From JAWSVE01 sp050789445 (lineage in GTDB: Bacteria > Pseudomonadota > Gammaproteobacteria > Pseudomonadales > Cellvibrionaceae): a stretch of DNA of 64,000 bases. The first letter of the stretch is position 1. Every line of letters begins with the position of its first letter. Below the pieces are notes generated by a model that had not been told where the DNA came from, ran no database searches, and worked only from the letters and a program-made list of their open reading frames with translations. The stretch covers positions 2,170,001 through 2,234,000 of the forward strand of contig JAILXR010000001.1 of the NCBI GenBank assembly GCA_050789445.1. Direction: 5' to 3'. Positions 48,747 through 57,196 of the stretch are shown here, piece by piece. Position numbers and translations under genes: made by a program.

Positions 48747-49682
48747 CTAAACCTGTAGCCAAGTGTTCCCTTTCTCATAAGCGATCACATTCTTCCACTC
48801 CACCTTACAACCGCTAAAAGCTTGAGAAAGCGCGCCTGCTTTAGATTCCGCGTTTTCCAATACAGCTGCTGTACGCAATTTTTCCTGGCCAGACTCCCAG
48901 GCTTCAAATAGCTGACGAATAATTCGTTTATGCGTTAGGCCAGTGAATATATATTGCTCGCCATTTACGACCAGCTCTCCTCCATCTTCAGAGCACCATG
49001 TTGGGGGACGCTTAGATTGATGAGAACGACCATATCCCAGTAGCTCCATCAGCAGGTCTTTATCGATAGCTGATACACATTGCTGGTCAGGCAGCAGCAG
49101 ATCATGGATTGTTATGCATAATGGCTCACCAGGTATTGGCGGCCCATTTTCAGATATGGCGCTATCAGTCAATATCACAGCTGAGCGACGACGAGTAAAT
49201 GAACTGAATGCTAGCTTCACTGTAGAGATGGTTTGCGCCAAACAGGCCCTTCTACAAAACAATACCGCAACGCGACTTTTGCCAAACCACGCATCCCCGA
49301 GATCCCACAAAATGTCACTAGCTAATTCAGCTACCGGTTGGTGAGACGATATATCGAGCCACTGCTGAACACACCGTAAAAAATGGTTATTACTAACTTG
49401 GTACTTACCAATTGAGGTTGTAGCCACATTCACCCAACCAGCACCCGGAGAGAAATAACGATACCCAGAGCCACTTGGGCAGGGTAACAATTCACAGTCC
49501 TGATCATCAATATTGATAGATGTCGCAGAGTTTTGCAGCGGGTGAATCATCCTCGTATTTAACAGTTCTTTAAAATCTGTGGTAATTGATAAGCCTTCAG
49601 CGTCCACTTGCTGTTTTGGTGTACTAATAATCTTAAGCAGAAGCGCAAGCGCGCCTCTGCTCAACGTGACTGCGGCGCTCAT
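48747..49682 (-). CDS. Unknown 311-residue protein of a two-gene operon
   Basis: No family recognised. The middle has a conserved-looking ELASDILWDLGDAWFGKSRVAVLFCRRA segment and PGEPLCITIHDLLLPDQQ; the C-terminus (GELVVNGEQYIFTGLTHKRIIRQLFEAWESGQEKLRT) reads like a winged helix with a preceding hairpin, suggesting DNA or protein binding. The ATG at 49682 overlaps the stop of the upstream 390-residue gene (ATGA), so both are made together. Not obviously a phage gene. Could belong to a defence or regulatory module. Confidence 0.65.
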   Translation of the reverse strand: MSAAVTLSRGALALLLKIISTPKQQVDAEGLSITTDFKELLNTRMIHPLQNSATSINIDDQDCELLPCPSGSGYRYFSPGAGWVNVATTSIGKYQVSNNHFLRCVQQWLDISSHQPVAELASDILWDLGDAWFGKSRVAVLFCRRACLAQTISTVKLAFSSFTRRRSAVILTDSAISENGPPIPGEPLCITIHDLLLPDQQCVSAIDKDLLMELLGYGRSHQSKRPPTWCSEDGGELVVNGEQYIFTGLTHKRIIRQLFEAWESGQEKLRTAAVLENAESKAGALSQAFSGCKVEWKNVIAYEKGNTWLQV

Positions 49683-50851
49683 TCTTGAACCTCTTCGAGT
49701 AAACCCCAACGCTTGAGGTACTTCTCTCCAATTAATCGCTCTTTATCAGTTCGGCTTCTTAAGTCACAACCGTTTGGCATCGAGATTTTTACAGGCAGGA
49801 CCTTACCGCGCCCATGCCCGTTTTCAGGGTGGAAGCGGATATTGATCTTGGCCTGTACCGGCGCAAACCCGCCAGACAACAAGGGGTTTTGTTCGCCAAA
49901 ATGTTCTCGGGCATATTCATGCAAAGCCATATTGCTTTTAGCGGGAACCTCAATTTGCACCCGACCTTCTCCGGCCAGGTCTTTGACCTTCATCAGAACC
50001 AATTGGACAGATTCAATGCCATCTTCAAGGTCCCAATCTAATGGCATATTTTCCATAAGAGGCATCAAATCAAATCGGCGCAATGGAACCTTGTCTGCGG
50101 TCACCGGTAGCTTAAGCAGATCCTCAGTGAATGCTTTTGCAATGGTATCGCGACGCTCTTGCTTGGAGGCGACCACCTCAATAGTGCCAGTATCGGATGA
50201 GTAAGTAATGGCGTGCTCAGAAACTGGACGACGAATGCGAGAAACGATATCTTCGTCACCTTTAAACTCAAGGTAAGAATCAGGCAACCCCTCCTGATAG
50301 ATCATGACCTGCACAACGTTGATGTCGTTACCCTCCTCATCAGGTTGAACACGCTCAAATAGCTCAATCTTCACCTTCTCGCCCAGGCCAAACAACTCCT
50401 TAACCTTGTCCTTGAAAATATCCATCGAAACTTGATCACTATGCAGCGGCAATGATGTTTCTACTTGGTATCCCGACCATTTCTGGCCATGCCGATATTG
50501 ATCGGCATAGCGGATATCTTCAGCTTGCCTGAACTTATCGCGATGAGTCTGAAACACCCACAAACTCCTCTCTGCAGCGGTTTCATACTTGAGGAGCTCA
50601 GTGGAATCAGGAAATGTGCTTAACAGCGCTGCTTGACCCACCTCGTCAGTCATATGCTTGATTCTTTCCAGATCAAGCGTGATTTGAATTTGCACATCGG
50701 CAGGTTGATGGTCATACAGCTCGATAACCTTGCTGACCACCTCAGGCTGATCTTTTGACCAGTCCACCAGATCAAAACCGTCATTGGCAGAAAAGTATGA
50801 CTTCAATCCCTGAGATGAAGCATGGTTAACGAAGTTACGAACGATTGGCAT
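49679..50851 (-). CDS. Unknown 390-residue protein of a two-gene operon
   Basis: No family recognised. The protein is acidic, mixed alpha/beta, with a helical N-terminus (MPIVRNFVNHASSQGLKSYF), a central beta-rich part (EVVASKQERRD, KIELFERVQPDEEGND) and a C-terminal KINIRFHPENGHGRGKVLPVKISMPNGCDLRSRTDKERLIGEKYLKRWGL, which reads like a folded domain binding nucleic acid or protein. ATG at 50851 with GAGGA upstream is preferred to a GTG two codons before. Divergently transcribed from the XRE repressor, from overlapping promoters, and so probably under its control. Confidence 0.65.
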   Translation of the reverse strand: MPIVRNFVNHASSQGLKSYFSANDGFDLVDWSKDQPEVVSKVIELYDHQPADVQIQITLDLERIKHMTDEVGQAALLSTFPDSTELLKYETAAERSLWVFQTHRDKFRQAEDIRYADQYRHGQKWSGYQVETSLPLHSDQVSMDIFKDKVKELFGLGEKVKIELFERVQPDEEGNDINVVQVMIYQEGLPDSYLEFKGDEDIVSRIRRPVSEHAITYSSDTGTIEVVASKQERRDTIAKAFTEDLLKLPVTADKVPLRRFDLMPLMENMPLDWDLEDGIESVQLVLMKVKDLAGEGRVQIEVPAKSNMALHEYAREHFGEQNPLLSGGFAPVQAKINIRFHPENGHGRGKVLPVKISMPNGCDLRSRTDKERLIGEKYLKRWGLLEEVQE

Positions 50852-50908
50852 AAGCACAATTCCTCAATATAAGTGATAAACGGCAAACTCTCGGCATTCA
50901 ATTACAGA

Positions 50909-50987
50909 AAGTTCAAGATAGCGAACTTATATAATATGGGCGCTTATATTTCTTTTCAAGTAAAAAAAGTAAGTCTATAATGAACTT
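50909..50987. promoter_or_regulatory. Divergent promoters with operator-like GAACTT repeats
   Basis: Plus strand: TTTTCA (50953-50958), 17 bp, TATAAT (50976-50981) for the XRE gene. Minus strand: TTGAAA (50959-50954), 17 bp, TATTAT (50936-50931) for the 390-residue gene; the two -35 boxes overlap. An inverted repeat AAGTTC (50909-50914) / GAACTT (50923-50928) covers the minus transcription start, and a third half site GAACTT (50982-50987) abuts the plus -10. This is the layout of a repressor that controls itself and a divergent operon. Confidence 0.65.
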
Positions 50988-51016
50988 TTTACACGATTCA
51001 CTGAGGAGGCAATGCC

Positions 51017-51337
51017 GTGGCCAACGTATTAGGGGCCAAAATTAAAGAGCTCCGCAAAGAAAAAGCCCTTACATTAGAACAGCTTGCGGAGAAAATAGGG
51101 TCAGGAAAAAGCTATATCTGGGAGATTGAAAATAAAGGTGTAAAACGCCCATCTGCCGAAAAATTAGCCGCTATAGCCAAAGCACTGGATGTTACAACTG
51201 ACTATCTGATTGACGACACACAAACAGAAGTCTCTGACGATCTAGAAAAAGAAGTATTTTACCGGAAGCTGGGACAACTCGAAAAAGGGGACCAAGATCG
51301 AATAATGGATATGATAGACGCATGGAGCAAGAAGTAG
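51017..51337 (+). CDS. XRE-family transcriptional repressor
   Basis: A 106-residue protein with an N-terminal helix-turn-helix (KIKELRKEKALTLEQLAEKIGSGKSYIWEIENKG, about 6-42) and a short helical tail. The GTG start at 51017 has GGAGG eight bases upstream; an ATG five bases earlier is in another frame. It is followed by an overlapping ImmA/IrrE protease gene, the classic repressor-antirepressor pair in which the protease cleaves the repressor to switch on the divergent genes. Confidence 0.9.
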   Translation: MANVLGAKIKELRKEKALTLEQLAEKIGSGKSYIWEIENKGVKRPSAEKLAAIAKALDVTTDYLIDDTQTEVSDDLEKEVFYRKLGQLEKGDQDRIMDMIDAWSKK

Positions 51338-52254
51338 TGTCAGAGAAAAAATCCCCTCACAAGGAAGCCAACCGAATTACTCGGCTTTTAGATACGGCGC
51401 TTCCCGAGCCTGTTCGATTTCCTGTCAATGTTGAAATGGTGGCAAAAGACCTCACACCATCATTTAACCAAGACCCAATTACTGCAGTTAATGGCGGTAG
51501 CATGGGCTCTTCGATCGATGGAATGCTAGTCAAACATGACGCCAAAGACGAATGGGCTATTTTCTACAACACCGACGTCGTCCATCCAGGGAGAACAAAT
51601 TTCACTCTCGCACATGAATTGGGCCACTACATGGTTCACCGGCAAGCATTGAACAAAACCAAGTTCGAATGTGGCGAAGAAGACATGCTGGACGAAAACC
51701 AACAAGGTATTGATATCGAAGCAGAAGCTAATGCCTTCGCCGCCAACTTACTGATGCCTAACCACGACTTCCGCGCACAAGCCGACGGTCAAAAATTTAG
51801 TATCGACCTAATACAGCACTGTGCTAATCGCTACGGCGTATCGTTAACTGCGGCAGTGCTAAAGTGGCTCGATTTCACAAAGAAACGCGCTATAGGCCTG
51901 CTGTCTGAAGAAGGCTTTATGCATTGGTCAAAATCGAGCAACAGTGCTTTTCGCTCTGGCCGTTACTTCGCCACAAAGAAAAACTGTGTTGAAATCCCAG
52001 AATTATCGTTAGCGGCGGAAGAGCAGTATTCAGCAGAAGCTAGAAATGGCGTCAGGCATGGGCCAGATATCTGGTTTCCCGGCGAAGAAGTTATCGAGCA
52101 CAGCATTTACTCTGAGGAGTACGGTAAGACCCTAACCATCCTTGTTCTAGATGATGCAGGCGGATACAGCGACCCAGGTGATTTCAGCGAAGAAGATGAG
52201 CTGCTTACTGATTCGTACACTAACTTTATTAACAACGGACAGAATCCCTACTAA
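51322..52254 (+). CDS. ImmA/IrrE family metallopeptidase
   Basis: A 310-residue protein. The zinc motif HELGH lies at 98-102 and the third ligand region EAEANAFAANLLMP about 45 residues later, the COG2856 signature. In ICE and phage systems such proteases inactivate the partner XRE repressor after DNA damage. The C-terminal 130 residues (from about 180) are extra compared with short ImmA proteins and may sense a signal. The start overlaps the XRE gene by 16 bases; a GTG at 51337 is an alternative. Confidence 0.9.
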   Translation: MEQEVVSEKKSPHKEANRITRLLDTALPEPVRFPVNVEMVAKDLTPSFNQDPITAVNGGSMGSSIDGMLVKHDAKDEWAIFYNTDVVHPGRTNFTLAHELGHYMVHRQALNKTKFECGEEDMLDENQQGIDIEAEANAFAANLLMPNHDFRAQADGQKFSIDLIQHCANRYGVSLTAAVLKWLDFTKKRAIGLLSEEGFMHWSKSSNSAFRSGRYFATKKNCVEIPELSLAAEEQYSAEARNGVRHGPDIWFPGEEVIEHSIYSEEYGKTLTILVLDDAGGYSDPGDFSEEDELLTDSYTNFINNGQNPY

Positions 52255-52259
52255 CCATT

Positions 52260-52934
52260 ATGCGAGACTCCTACGAACGCTTTTTCTCACAAGGCTATAT
52301 TTCGAAAGACCAGTTTTTCGAATTCGGCCTAAGTGAAACCATTTACGCCCCTTTAGATAAAGCCGAAGTGGCTTGGCAAGAGTTGAAGCATAGAATTCAA
52401 AACAACCAGCAAGTATTTATTCGCGGCTTTGGACGAAATTCAAACGGTACACATTTATTTCAAGCATTCTATGCTGATGTCCTTTCGAATAACCAAGTTA
52501 CCGTTGATTCAACCAATAATGCTCAACCAACAAAATTGATTCGGGACTTAACCGGATACTCAAAGACAAAAAGCAGTAAACATGAGCCAATCCAGAATTA
52601 TCAAATCTCGCATATTTTTGGCAGAACCAAAAACGTATTCGCTTTTACCGCCCCTTGGAATATCGTATACATGCCTAAAATGCTAGATCCTTTTACCGGT
52701 CATGAAGCAAAAGGACCAATGATTGATGAATATAAAGATCGCTTTCAAAGGCAGAGTTTCAATCATTTTGAATCACTTATAACCGATTACAATGAGTTGA
52801 TTACATCAGCTAAGTTGGTTGATGCAATTCATGTATACCTCGAAAAAATTGAACAGGAAAAAACCCTCAACGATAAAGATCTCATTAAGTTAAGATCTTC
52901 CGTTCTGGAAGAATTAACACCCATTATTCTTTGA
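52260..52934 (+). CDS. Putative HNH-like nuclease, third gene of the XRE-ImmA operon
   Basis: A 224-residue protein that starts five bases after the ImmA/IrrE stop. The middle segment NYQISHIFGRTKNVFAFTAPWN, followed by DPFTGHEAKG, has H, N and H at spacings compatible with a beta-beta-alpha metal (HNH-like) nuclease, but the match is by eye. The last 60 residues are helical. Co-transcription with a repressor-protease pair would make it a candidate effector that is switched on by the same signal. Confidence 0.5.
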   Translation: MRDSYERFFSQGYISKDQFFEFGLSETIYAPLDKAEVAWQELKHRIQNNQQVFIRGFGRNSNGTHLFQAFYADVLSNNQVTVDSTNNAQPTKLIRDLTGYSKTKSSKHEPIQNYQISHIFGRTKNVFAFTAPWNIVYMPKMLDPFTGHEAKGPMIDEYKDRFQRQSFNHFESLITDYNELITSAKLVDAIHVYLEKIEQEKTLNDKDLIKLRSSVLEELTPIIL

Positions 52935-53009
52935 GCTTTTAGTGACACCCCAATCACTTACGCATAAGCCCGCATATACCTGATGGCCATTTCGCCACTC
53001 TAAACACAG

Positions 53010-53034
53010 AATGTTCAACAGTATTTTGAACATT
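53010..53034. promoter_or_regulatory. 9-bp inverted repeat, operator candidate
   Basis: AATGTTCAA and TTGAACATT, perfect, with a seven-base spacer, 16 bases upstream of the first gene of the recombinase operon. A short A+T-rich palindrome at a 5' leader suggests a repressor binding site. Confidence 0.45.
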
Positions 53035-53049
53035 AAGAGTGGTAAGCAA

Positions 53050-53268
53050 ATGCAACAAACAAACCCATTATCTCCGCACAGAATGACCCCCGAGCAACGC
53101 GTTCATGAGGTTGCTAACATCATCGCTCAAGGCATAATCAGGCTTAGAGCCCCCCATTCAAATAAGGCACAATTATTGGACTCAGATAGCAATGTTTCAC
53201 TTGCTATGTCTGCCTACCGAAGCGTTCATGGTGAAACAGAGAACGCCAACACTTCGGAGGAAAAATGA
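53050..53268 (+). CDS. Small protein at the head of the recombinase operon
   Basis: A 72-residue protein with a helical N-terminal half (RMTPEQRVHEVANIIAQGIIRL) and a polar tail. No function known. Short proteins with this MTPEQR-HEVA-ILA-GI-RL pattern are often encoded just before DUF2924 and serine recombinase genes in mobile elements. ATG at 53050 preferred; an ATG at 53011 lies within the inverted repeat. Overlaps the DUF2924 gene by four bases. Confidence 0.65.
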   Translation: MQQTNPLSPHRMTPEQRVHEVANIIAQGIIRLRAPHSNKAQLLDSDSNVSLAMSAYRSVHGETENANTSEEK

Positions 53269-53756
53269 GCTCAAACATCATATTCGAACCATCATCATCA
53301 GCAGTTGCGCAAATAGCCCAGCTATCAGATATGACAATGGACGAAATTAAATCATTGTGGCGACAACTTTACCGCAAAGAACCACCAACCCATATTCGAT
53401 CCTTCCTAGAGAAGCGCTTGGCTTTTCGATTGCAAGAAGTCGAATTTAGGCGCGCACATCAAAACTTTGCCGACAAAAACGATCGGCGTATTAATGCCAT
53501 CGTAAATACAGGCAAAAAGCCTCTTCGGGATCGATACCCAAAACCCATACCTGGAACTGTTCTAAGCCGCATCTATCAAGAAAAGGAACACAAGGTAACC
53601 GTCACCCACGACGAACAGTTTGAATTTGAAGGCCGGATTTATAAAAGCCTTTCGGTTGTCGCCAGAGAAATTACTGGCACCCGCTGGTCTGGACCATTGT
53701 TCTTTGGCTTGAGAAAAGAAAACCACGAGAAGAAAACAAAGCGGGGTAAAAAATAA
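53265..53756 (+). CDS. DUF2924 domain protein, recombinase-associated
   Basis: A 163-residue basic protein. IAQLSDMTMDEIKSLWRQLYRKEPPTHIRSFLEKRLAFRLQEV at the start and GTVLSRIYQEKEHKVTVTHDEQFEFEGRIYKSLSVVAREITGTRWSGPLFFGL at the end are the DUF2924 signature. These proteins accompany serine recombinases in prophages and may help direct integration. Overlaps its neighbours on both sides by one to four bases. Confidence 0.85.
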   Translation: MSSNIIFEPSSSAVAQIAQLSDMTMDEIKSLWRQLYRKEPPTHIRSFLEKRLAFRLQEVEFRRAHQNFADKNDRRINAIVNTGKKPLRDRYPKPIPGTVLSRIYQEKEHKVTVTHDEQFEFEGRIYKSLSVVAREITGTRWSGPLFFGLRKENHEKKTKRGKK

Positions 53757-55102
53757 TGTCAGAACAAATCAAAAAAAGACTTCGCTGTGCAGTCTATACA
53801 CGCAAGTCCACCGAAGAAGGACTGGATCAAGATTACAACTCAATCGATGCACAACGCGATGCTGGCCATGCTTACATAGCCAGTCAACGAGCTGAGGGTT
53901 GGATTCCCGTTGAGGATGATTATGACGATCTTGCATTTTCAGGCGGCAACATGGATCGCCCTGCGATGAAGCGATTACTTAAAGATATTCAGGATGACAA
54001 AGTCGATGTCGTGGTGGTTTACAAAATTGATCGGTTGACACGAAGCCTGACTGACTTCTCCAAAATGATTGAAGTGTTCGAACAACATAACACTTCGTTT
54101 GTGTCCGTCACTCAGCAATTTAATACCACTAATTCAATGGGGCGGCTGATGCTGAACATTCTCCTCTCATTCGCACAATTTGAAAGAGAGGTAACCGGTG
54201 AACGTATTCGAGATAAGATTACCGCCAGTAAGAAGAAAGGCATGTGGATGGGCGGCATCCCACCGCTAGGGTATGACGTAAAAGATCGACATCTGGTCAT
54301 TAATCCAAAAGAATCGAAATTAATTCAACAGGTGTTTAAACGGTTTACAGAGATCGGCTCAACAACACTGTTGTACAAAGAGCTAAGACTAGAAGGCGCA
54401 ACCAGCAAATCATGGACAACTCAAGACGGGCGCTTCCGTCCTGGCAAACCAATTGACAGAGGTCTTATCTATAAACTACTGCACAATCGCACTTACCTCG
54501 GTGAACTCAGGCACAAAGACCAATGGTACCAAGGTAAGCACGACGCCATTATTGCTCAAAAACTTTGGGACGATGTTCACTCCATACTCGCAGTGAATGG
54601 CCATAAGCGCGGCAATTATACTCGCGCTAAAATACCATTCCTTCTGAAAGGCATGGTATTCGCCGAAGATGGCCGAGCGCTGACAACTTGGAGTTCAACT
54701 AAGAAAAAGAGTGGCCGACGGTATCGCTACTACATCAGCACTCGCGATACTAAGGAATATTCTGGCGCATCAGGCTTGCCTAGAATCCCTGCAGCCGAAC
54801 TAGAATCGGCTGTTGTTGAACAAATCAGAGGTATTCTCAAAGCACCGCCCGTTACGCAACAGGTTGCATCTATCGTTAATGAGAAAGACCACGATATTGA
54901 TGAAGCCCAAGTTACCGTCGCGCTTAACAAAATCGATAACGTTTGGGAGCAGCTATTCCCCAACGAGCAATCTCGCATCATTAAATTGATGGTCGAAAAA
55001 ATCATCGTCAAGCCAAACAACATTGATATTCGACTTTGGGAAAATGGTATAGAACGACTTGCTTTGGAAATCACTGACTCAGCCAAACAGGAGGTCGCAT
55101 GA
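53756..55102 (+). CDS. Serine recombinase (integrase/resolvase type)
   Basis: A 448-residue site-specific recombinase. The resolvase domain begins RCAVYTRKSTEEGLDQDYNSIDAQ with catalytic Ser18 and contains VYKIDRLTRSL; a Recombinase domain follows (GMWMGGIPPLGYDVKDRHLVINPKES), then a region with LLHNRTYLGELRHKDQWYQGKHDAII and a C-terminal coiled segment. This is the normal architecture of large serine integrases, slightly short. It is the only integrase seen in the window and could mobilise the prophage or the island. No adjacent attachment site could be recognised. Confidence 0.92.
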   Translation: MSEQIKKRLRCAVYTRKSTEEGLDQDYNSIDAQRDAGHAYIASQRAEGWIPVEDDYDDLAFSGGNMDRPAMKRLLKDIQDDKVDVVVVYKIDRLTRSLTDFSKMIEVFEQHNTSFVSVTQQFNTTNSMGRLMLNILLSFAQFEREVTGERIRDKITASKKKGMWMGGIPPLGYDVKDRHLVINPKESKLIQQVFKRFTEIGSTTLLYKELRLEGATSKSWTTQDGRFRPGKPIDRGLIYKLLHNRTYLGELRHKDQWYQGKHDAIIAQKLWDDVHSILAVNGHKRGNYTRAKIPFLLKGMVFAEDGRALTTWSSTKKKSGRRYRYYISTRDTKEYSGASGLPRIPAAELESAVVEQIRGILKAPPVTQQVASIVNEKDHDIDEAQVTVALNKIDNVWEQLFPNEQSRIIKLMVEKIIVKPNNIDIRLWENGIERLALEITDSAKQEVA

Positions 55103-55617
55103 CAAATTCTTCTGGAAATAATTTGGACCGCTCTGCGGGCCGCGAAGCGGTGAACCCCAAGGATGGGGTGAACAACAAAGGTAGCGGGTTTAAAATTGAA
55201 ATGAGTCCGTCAGGTGACCCAAGCGTTGTTGAAGCCAGTAATGGCCAACTCAGTATTTCGGTGCCTATCAATTTAAAACGCCGAAGCGGCCGACAACTTA
55301 TCACTCTACCTGATGGTTCCTCCCATGAGCCCAGGCCATGGGATACTGATCCAACACCACTGCAGCTAGCCCTGGCACGCGGCCATTGCTGGCTCGCCAT
55401 GCTGGAAACCGGCCAAGCTAAATCCCTAAGGGAAATTGCAGAGAAAGAAGGCGTCGACAACAGCTACGTCAGCCGAATGGTTAACCTGACTACACTAGCG
55501 CCAGATATCGTCGAGGCCATTCTTGACGACCAATTGCCACCGACCGTGACCTTATTTGATCTGGCCGTAGATCCGCCTAGGCTTTGGGCCGATCAACGAG
55601 CAAGACTCTCTGCTTAA
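55099..55617 (+). CDS. Recombinase-operon DNA-binding protein
   Basis: A 172-residue protein with a disordered N-terminus (about 1-45) and a helix-turn-helix AKSLREIAEKEGVDNSYVSRMVNLTTLAPDIVEAIL, near residues 108-142, of the ParB/KorB type. It overlaps the recombinase gene by four bases. Proteins of this kind regularly follow DUF2924-linked recombinases, and may serve as recombination directionality or partition factors; the exact role is unknown. Confidence 0.7.
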   Translation: MTNSSGNNLDRSAGREAVNPKDGVNNKGSGFKIEMSPSGDPSVVEASNGQLSISVPINLKRRSGRQLITLPDGSSHEPRPWDTDPTPLQLALARGHCWLAMLETGQAKSLREIAEKEGVDNSYVSRMVNLTTLAPDIVEAILDDQLPPTVTLFDLAVDPPRLWADQRARLSA

Positions 55618-55624
55618 AATCACG

Positions 55625-55655
55625 ACGATAGTTAAACTCCAGTTTTAACTATCGT
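55625..55655. terminator. Hairpin between convergent recombinase and CARF-sigma54 genes
   Basis: ACGATAGTTAAA and TTTAACTATCGT, a perfect 12-bp stem around a seven-base loop. T tracts are weak on both sides, but its place right after the stop of a convergent gene suggests termination. Confidence 0.55.
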
Positions 55656-55748
55656 GACAATTTCAAACCTAGAGATGAGTTTTTAAGTACCTGTGCTTTT
55701 GAGATACTAACTTATTCACCGTTTTTACAAACCTAGCAAGGTTTGCAT

Positions 55749-57194
55749 TCAATATTCCCTCATGTATTTCTGTAGTGTTTTTTGATCCACCTTTAAAGCC
55801 TCTGCAGCTTTAATCCATGTCCCGAATTGTTTCTTAGCAGATTTCGCTAGCTCCCGATTAAACTCTTTCGTTAGTCCATCCTTTGTTGCCTGAGCCAGGT
55901 CACCAAAGCGAAACCTTGGCGCCGTTTTTTCATCTTGAATAACTTGTTCGCCCAAGGAAGCCAATGAACTTGAAATTGCCATTTCTGCATTTTGACCACT
56001 TAAAAACGCACACGTCATGTATGCCAGTTTTTTTAGGTCACGTAGGTTACCTGGTAAATATGCCGCGTTAAAAAACAGGATTAATTCATCTGATACTGGA
56101 GCTGCCACAGGCAAATTGGGATTAACATTGACTTCCTGCCAGATTCTTTTCCAATCGGATAAAATATCTTCTCTGCATGTCCGAAGTGGAGGGATTGTTA
56201 TAGTGAGCATGGATACACGATCAAAGAAATCAGCGTCGAGTATCATTGCCAACTGCTCAAGTGATTTATTACTCGCACAAACTAGCTCGAAATCAGATGT
56301 TTGTTCAGTGTCACTTCCAACGGGGCGAAAACTGTGATGATTATCTTGAAGCACTCTAACCAGCTTTCGTTGAACCGAAGTTGGTAAGTCTTGTATCTCA
56401 TCCAAGAACAATACTTTTCCATTTGCTTCTTTCAGAAGCCCACTGCGATCCTTTTCCGCCCCAGTGAATGCTCCTTTCACGTGGCCAAACAACATACTAT
56501 CTACCACTTGAGAATCTAACCCACCACATGCAAGCGTAACTACCTGCTTGTGCTTCACCTTACCGACAACGGTTTCAATCAACCTCGTTTTTCCAGTACC
56601 ACGCTCACCCAATACAAGTAACGGAGCTTTAGGAACGCAAGAGAACTGCTTTAACGATTGCAATGCATCCTGCCTTGCTTTTGATTTAGGGTCTAAATCG
56701 TAAAGGGCGTAACCGCCTGCTGAACTTGAAATAGCGGCGATTTCTGCCAGGTACGTGTTTACGCTGAAATCAACTTTCGCAATGCTAGTTCTTTTAGTAT
56801 CGGGATTATATTGTGATGACCAGAGGATTGTTCCGTGTGGGAAACGCCCCCGAGCATGAAGAATCAACCAAACAGCATGCATCGCCGGAGTTCCCGGCGA
56901 AACGTTGATATGAAGATGTTGCTCAAGCTTTAGTTCTGGAATAATCTCAGATTCTATTGCTTGATATATTTCGTTGTGATCAGCTACGTTCTCGAGACCT
57001 ACAGTTCGAAAGCTAATCTGAATATCTCCAAATTCATGCTCTTTGTACAGACAGTTTTCATCTGCTGACTGAGTTAGCACGATTACTTTGCCAATAGAAA
57101 CTTTACGATTCTTCAGGCGCTTTAACGCTTCATCTAATACCTCAACTCCAGCTCTTTTTGAGTGCCAACAAAGCAGCGTGTTTTTGATATCCAC
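55749..57194 (-). CDS. RtcR-like sigma-54 activator with N-terminal CARF-type sensor domain
   Basis: A 481-residue regulator. Residues 1-150 look like a CARF domain, with the ligand-loop HINVSPGTPAMHAVWLILHARG at 95-116. The AAA+ domain has Walker A GERGTGKT at 196-203, the sigma-54 contacting GAFTGA at 241-246 and Walker B VLFLDEI at 261-267. A Fis-like helix-turn-helix ends the protein (FGTWIKAAEALKVDQKTLQKYM). It resembles RtcR, which responds to RNA damage products and activates RNA repair genes. Last gene of a four-gene operon, so it may activate its own operon once it binds a nucleotide signal. Confidence 0.88.
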   Translation of the reverse strand: MDIKNTLLCWHSKRAGVEVLDEALKRLKNRKVSIGKVIVLTQSADENCLYKEHEFGDIQISFRTVGLENVADHNEIYQAIESEIIPELKLEQHLHINVSPGTPAMHAVWLILHARGRFPHGTILWSSQYNPDTKRTSIAKVDFSVNTYLAEIAAISSSAGGYALYDLDPKSKARQDALQSLKQFSCVPKAPLLVLGERGTGKTRLIETVVGKVKHKQVVTLACGGLDSQVVDSMLFGHVKGAFTGAEKDRSGLLKEANGKVLFLDEIQDLPTSVQRKLVRVLQDNHHSFRPVGSDTEQTSDFELVCASNKSLEQLAMILDADFFDRVSMLTITIPPLRTCREDILSDWKRIWQEVNVNPNLPVAAPVSDELILFFNAAYLPGNLRDLKKLAYMTCAFLSGQNAEMAISSSLASLGEQVIQDEKTAPRFRFGDLAQATKDGLTKEFNRELAKSAKKQFGTWIKAAEALKVDQKTLQKYMREY

Positions 57195-57196
57195 GG

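Noticed and set aside
48464..48778. A 104-codon minus-strand frame over the structured RNA
   Set aside because: It overlaps the ends of two real genes and the terminator hairpin, and the promoter and hairpins of the opposite strand explain the region better.
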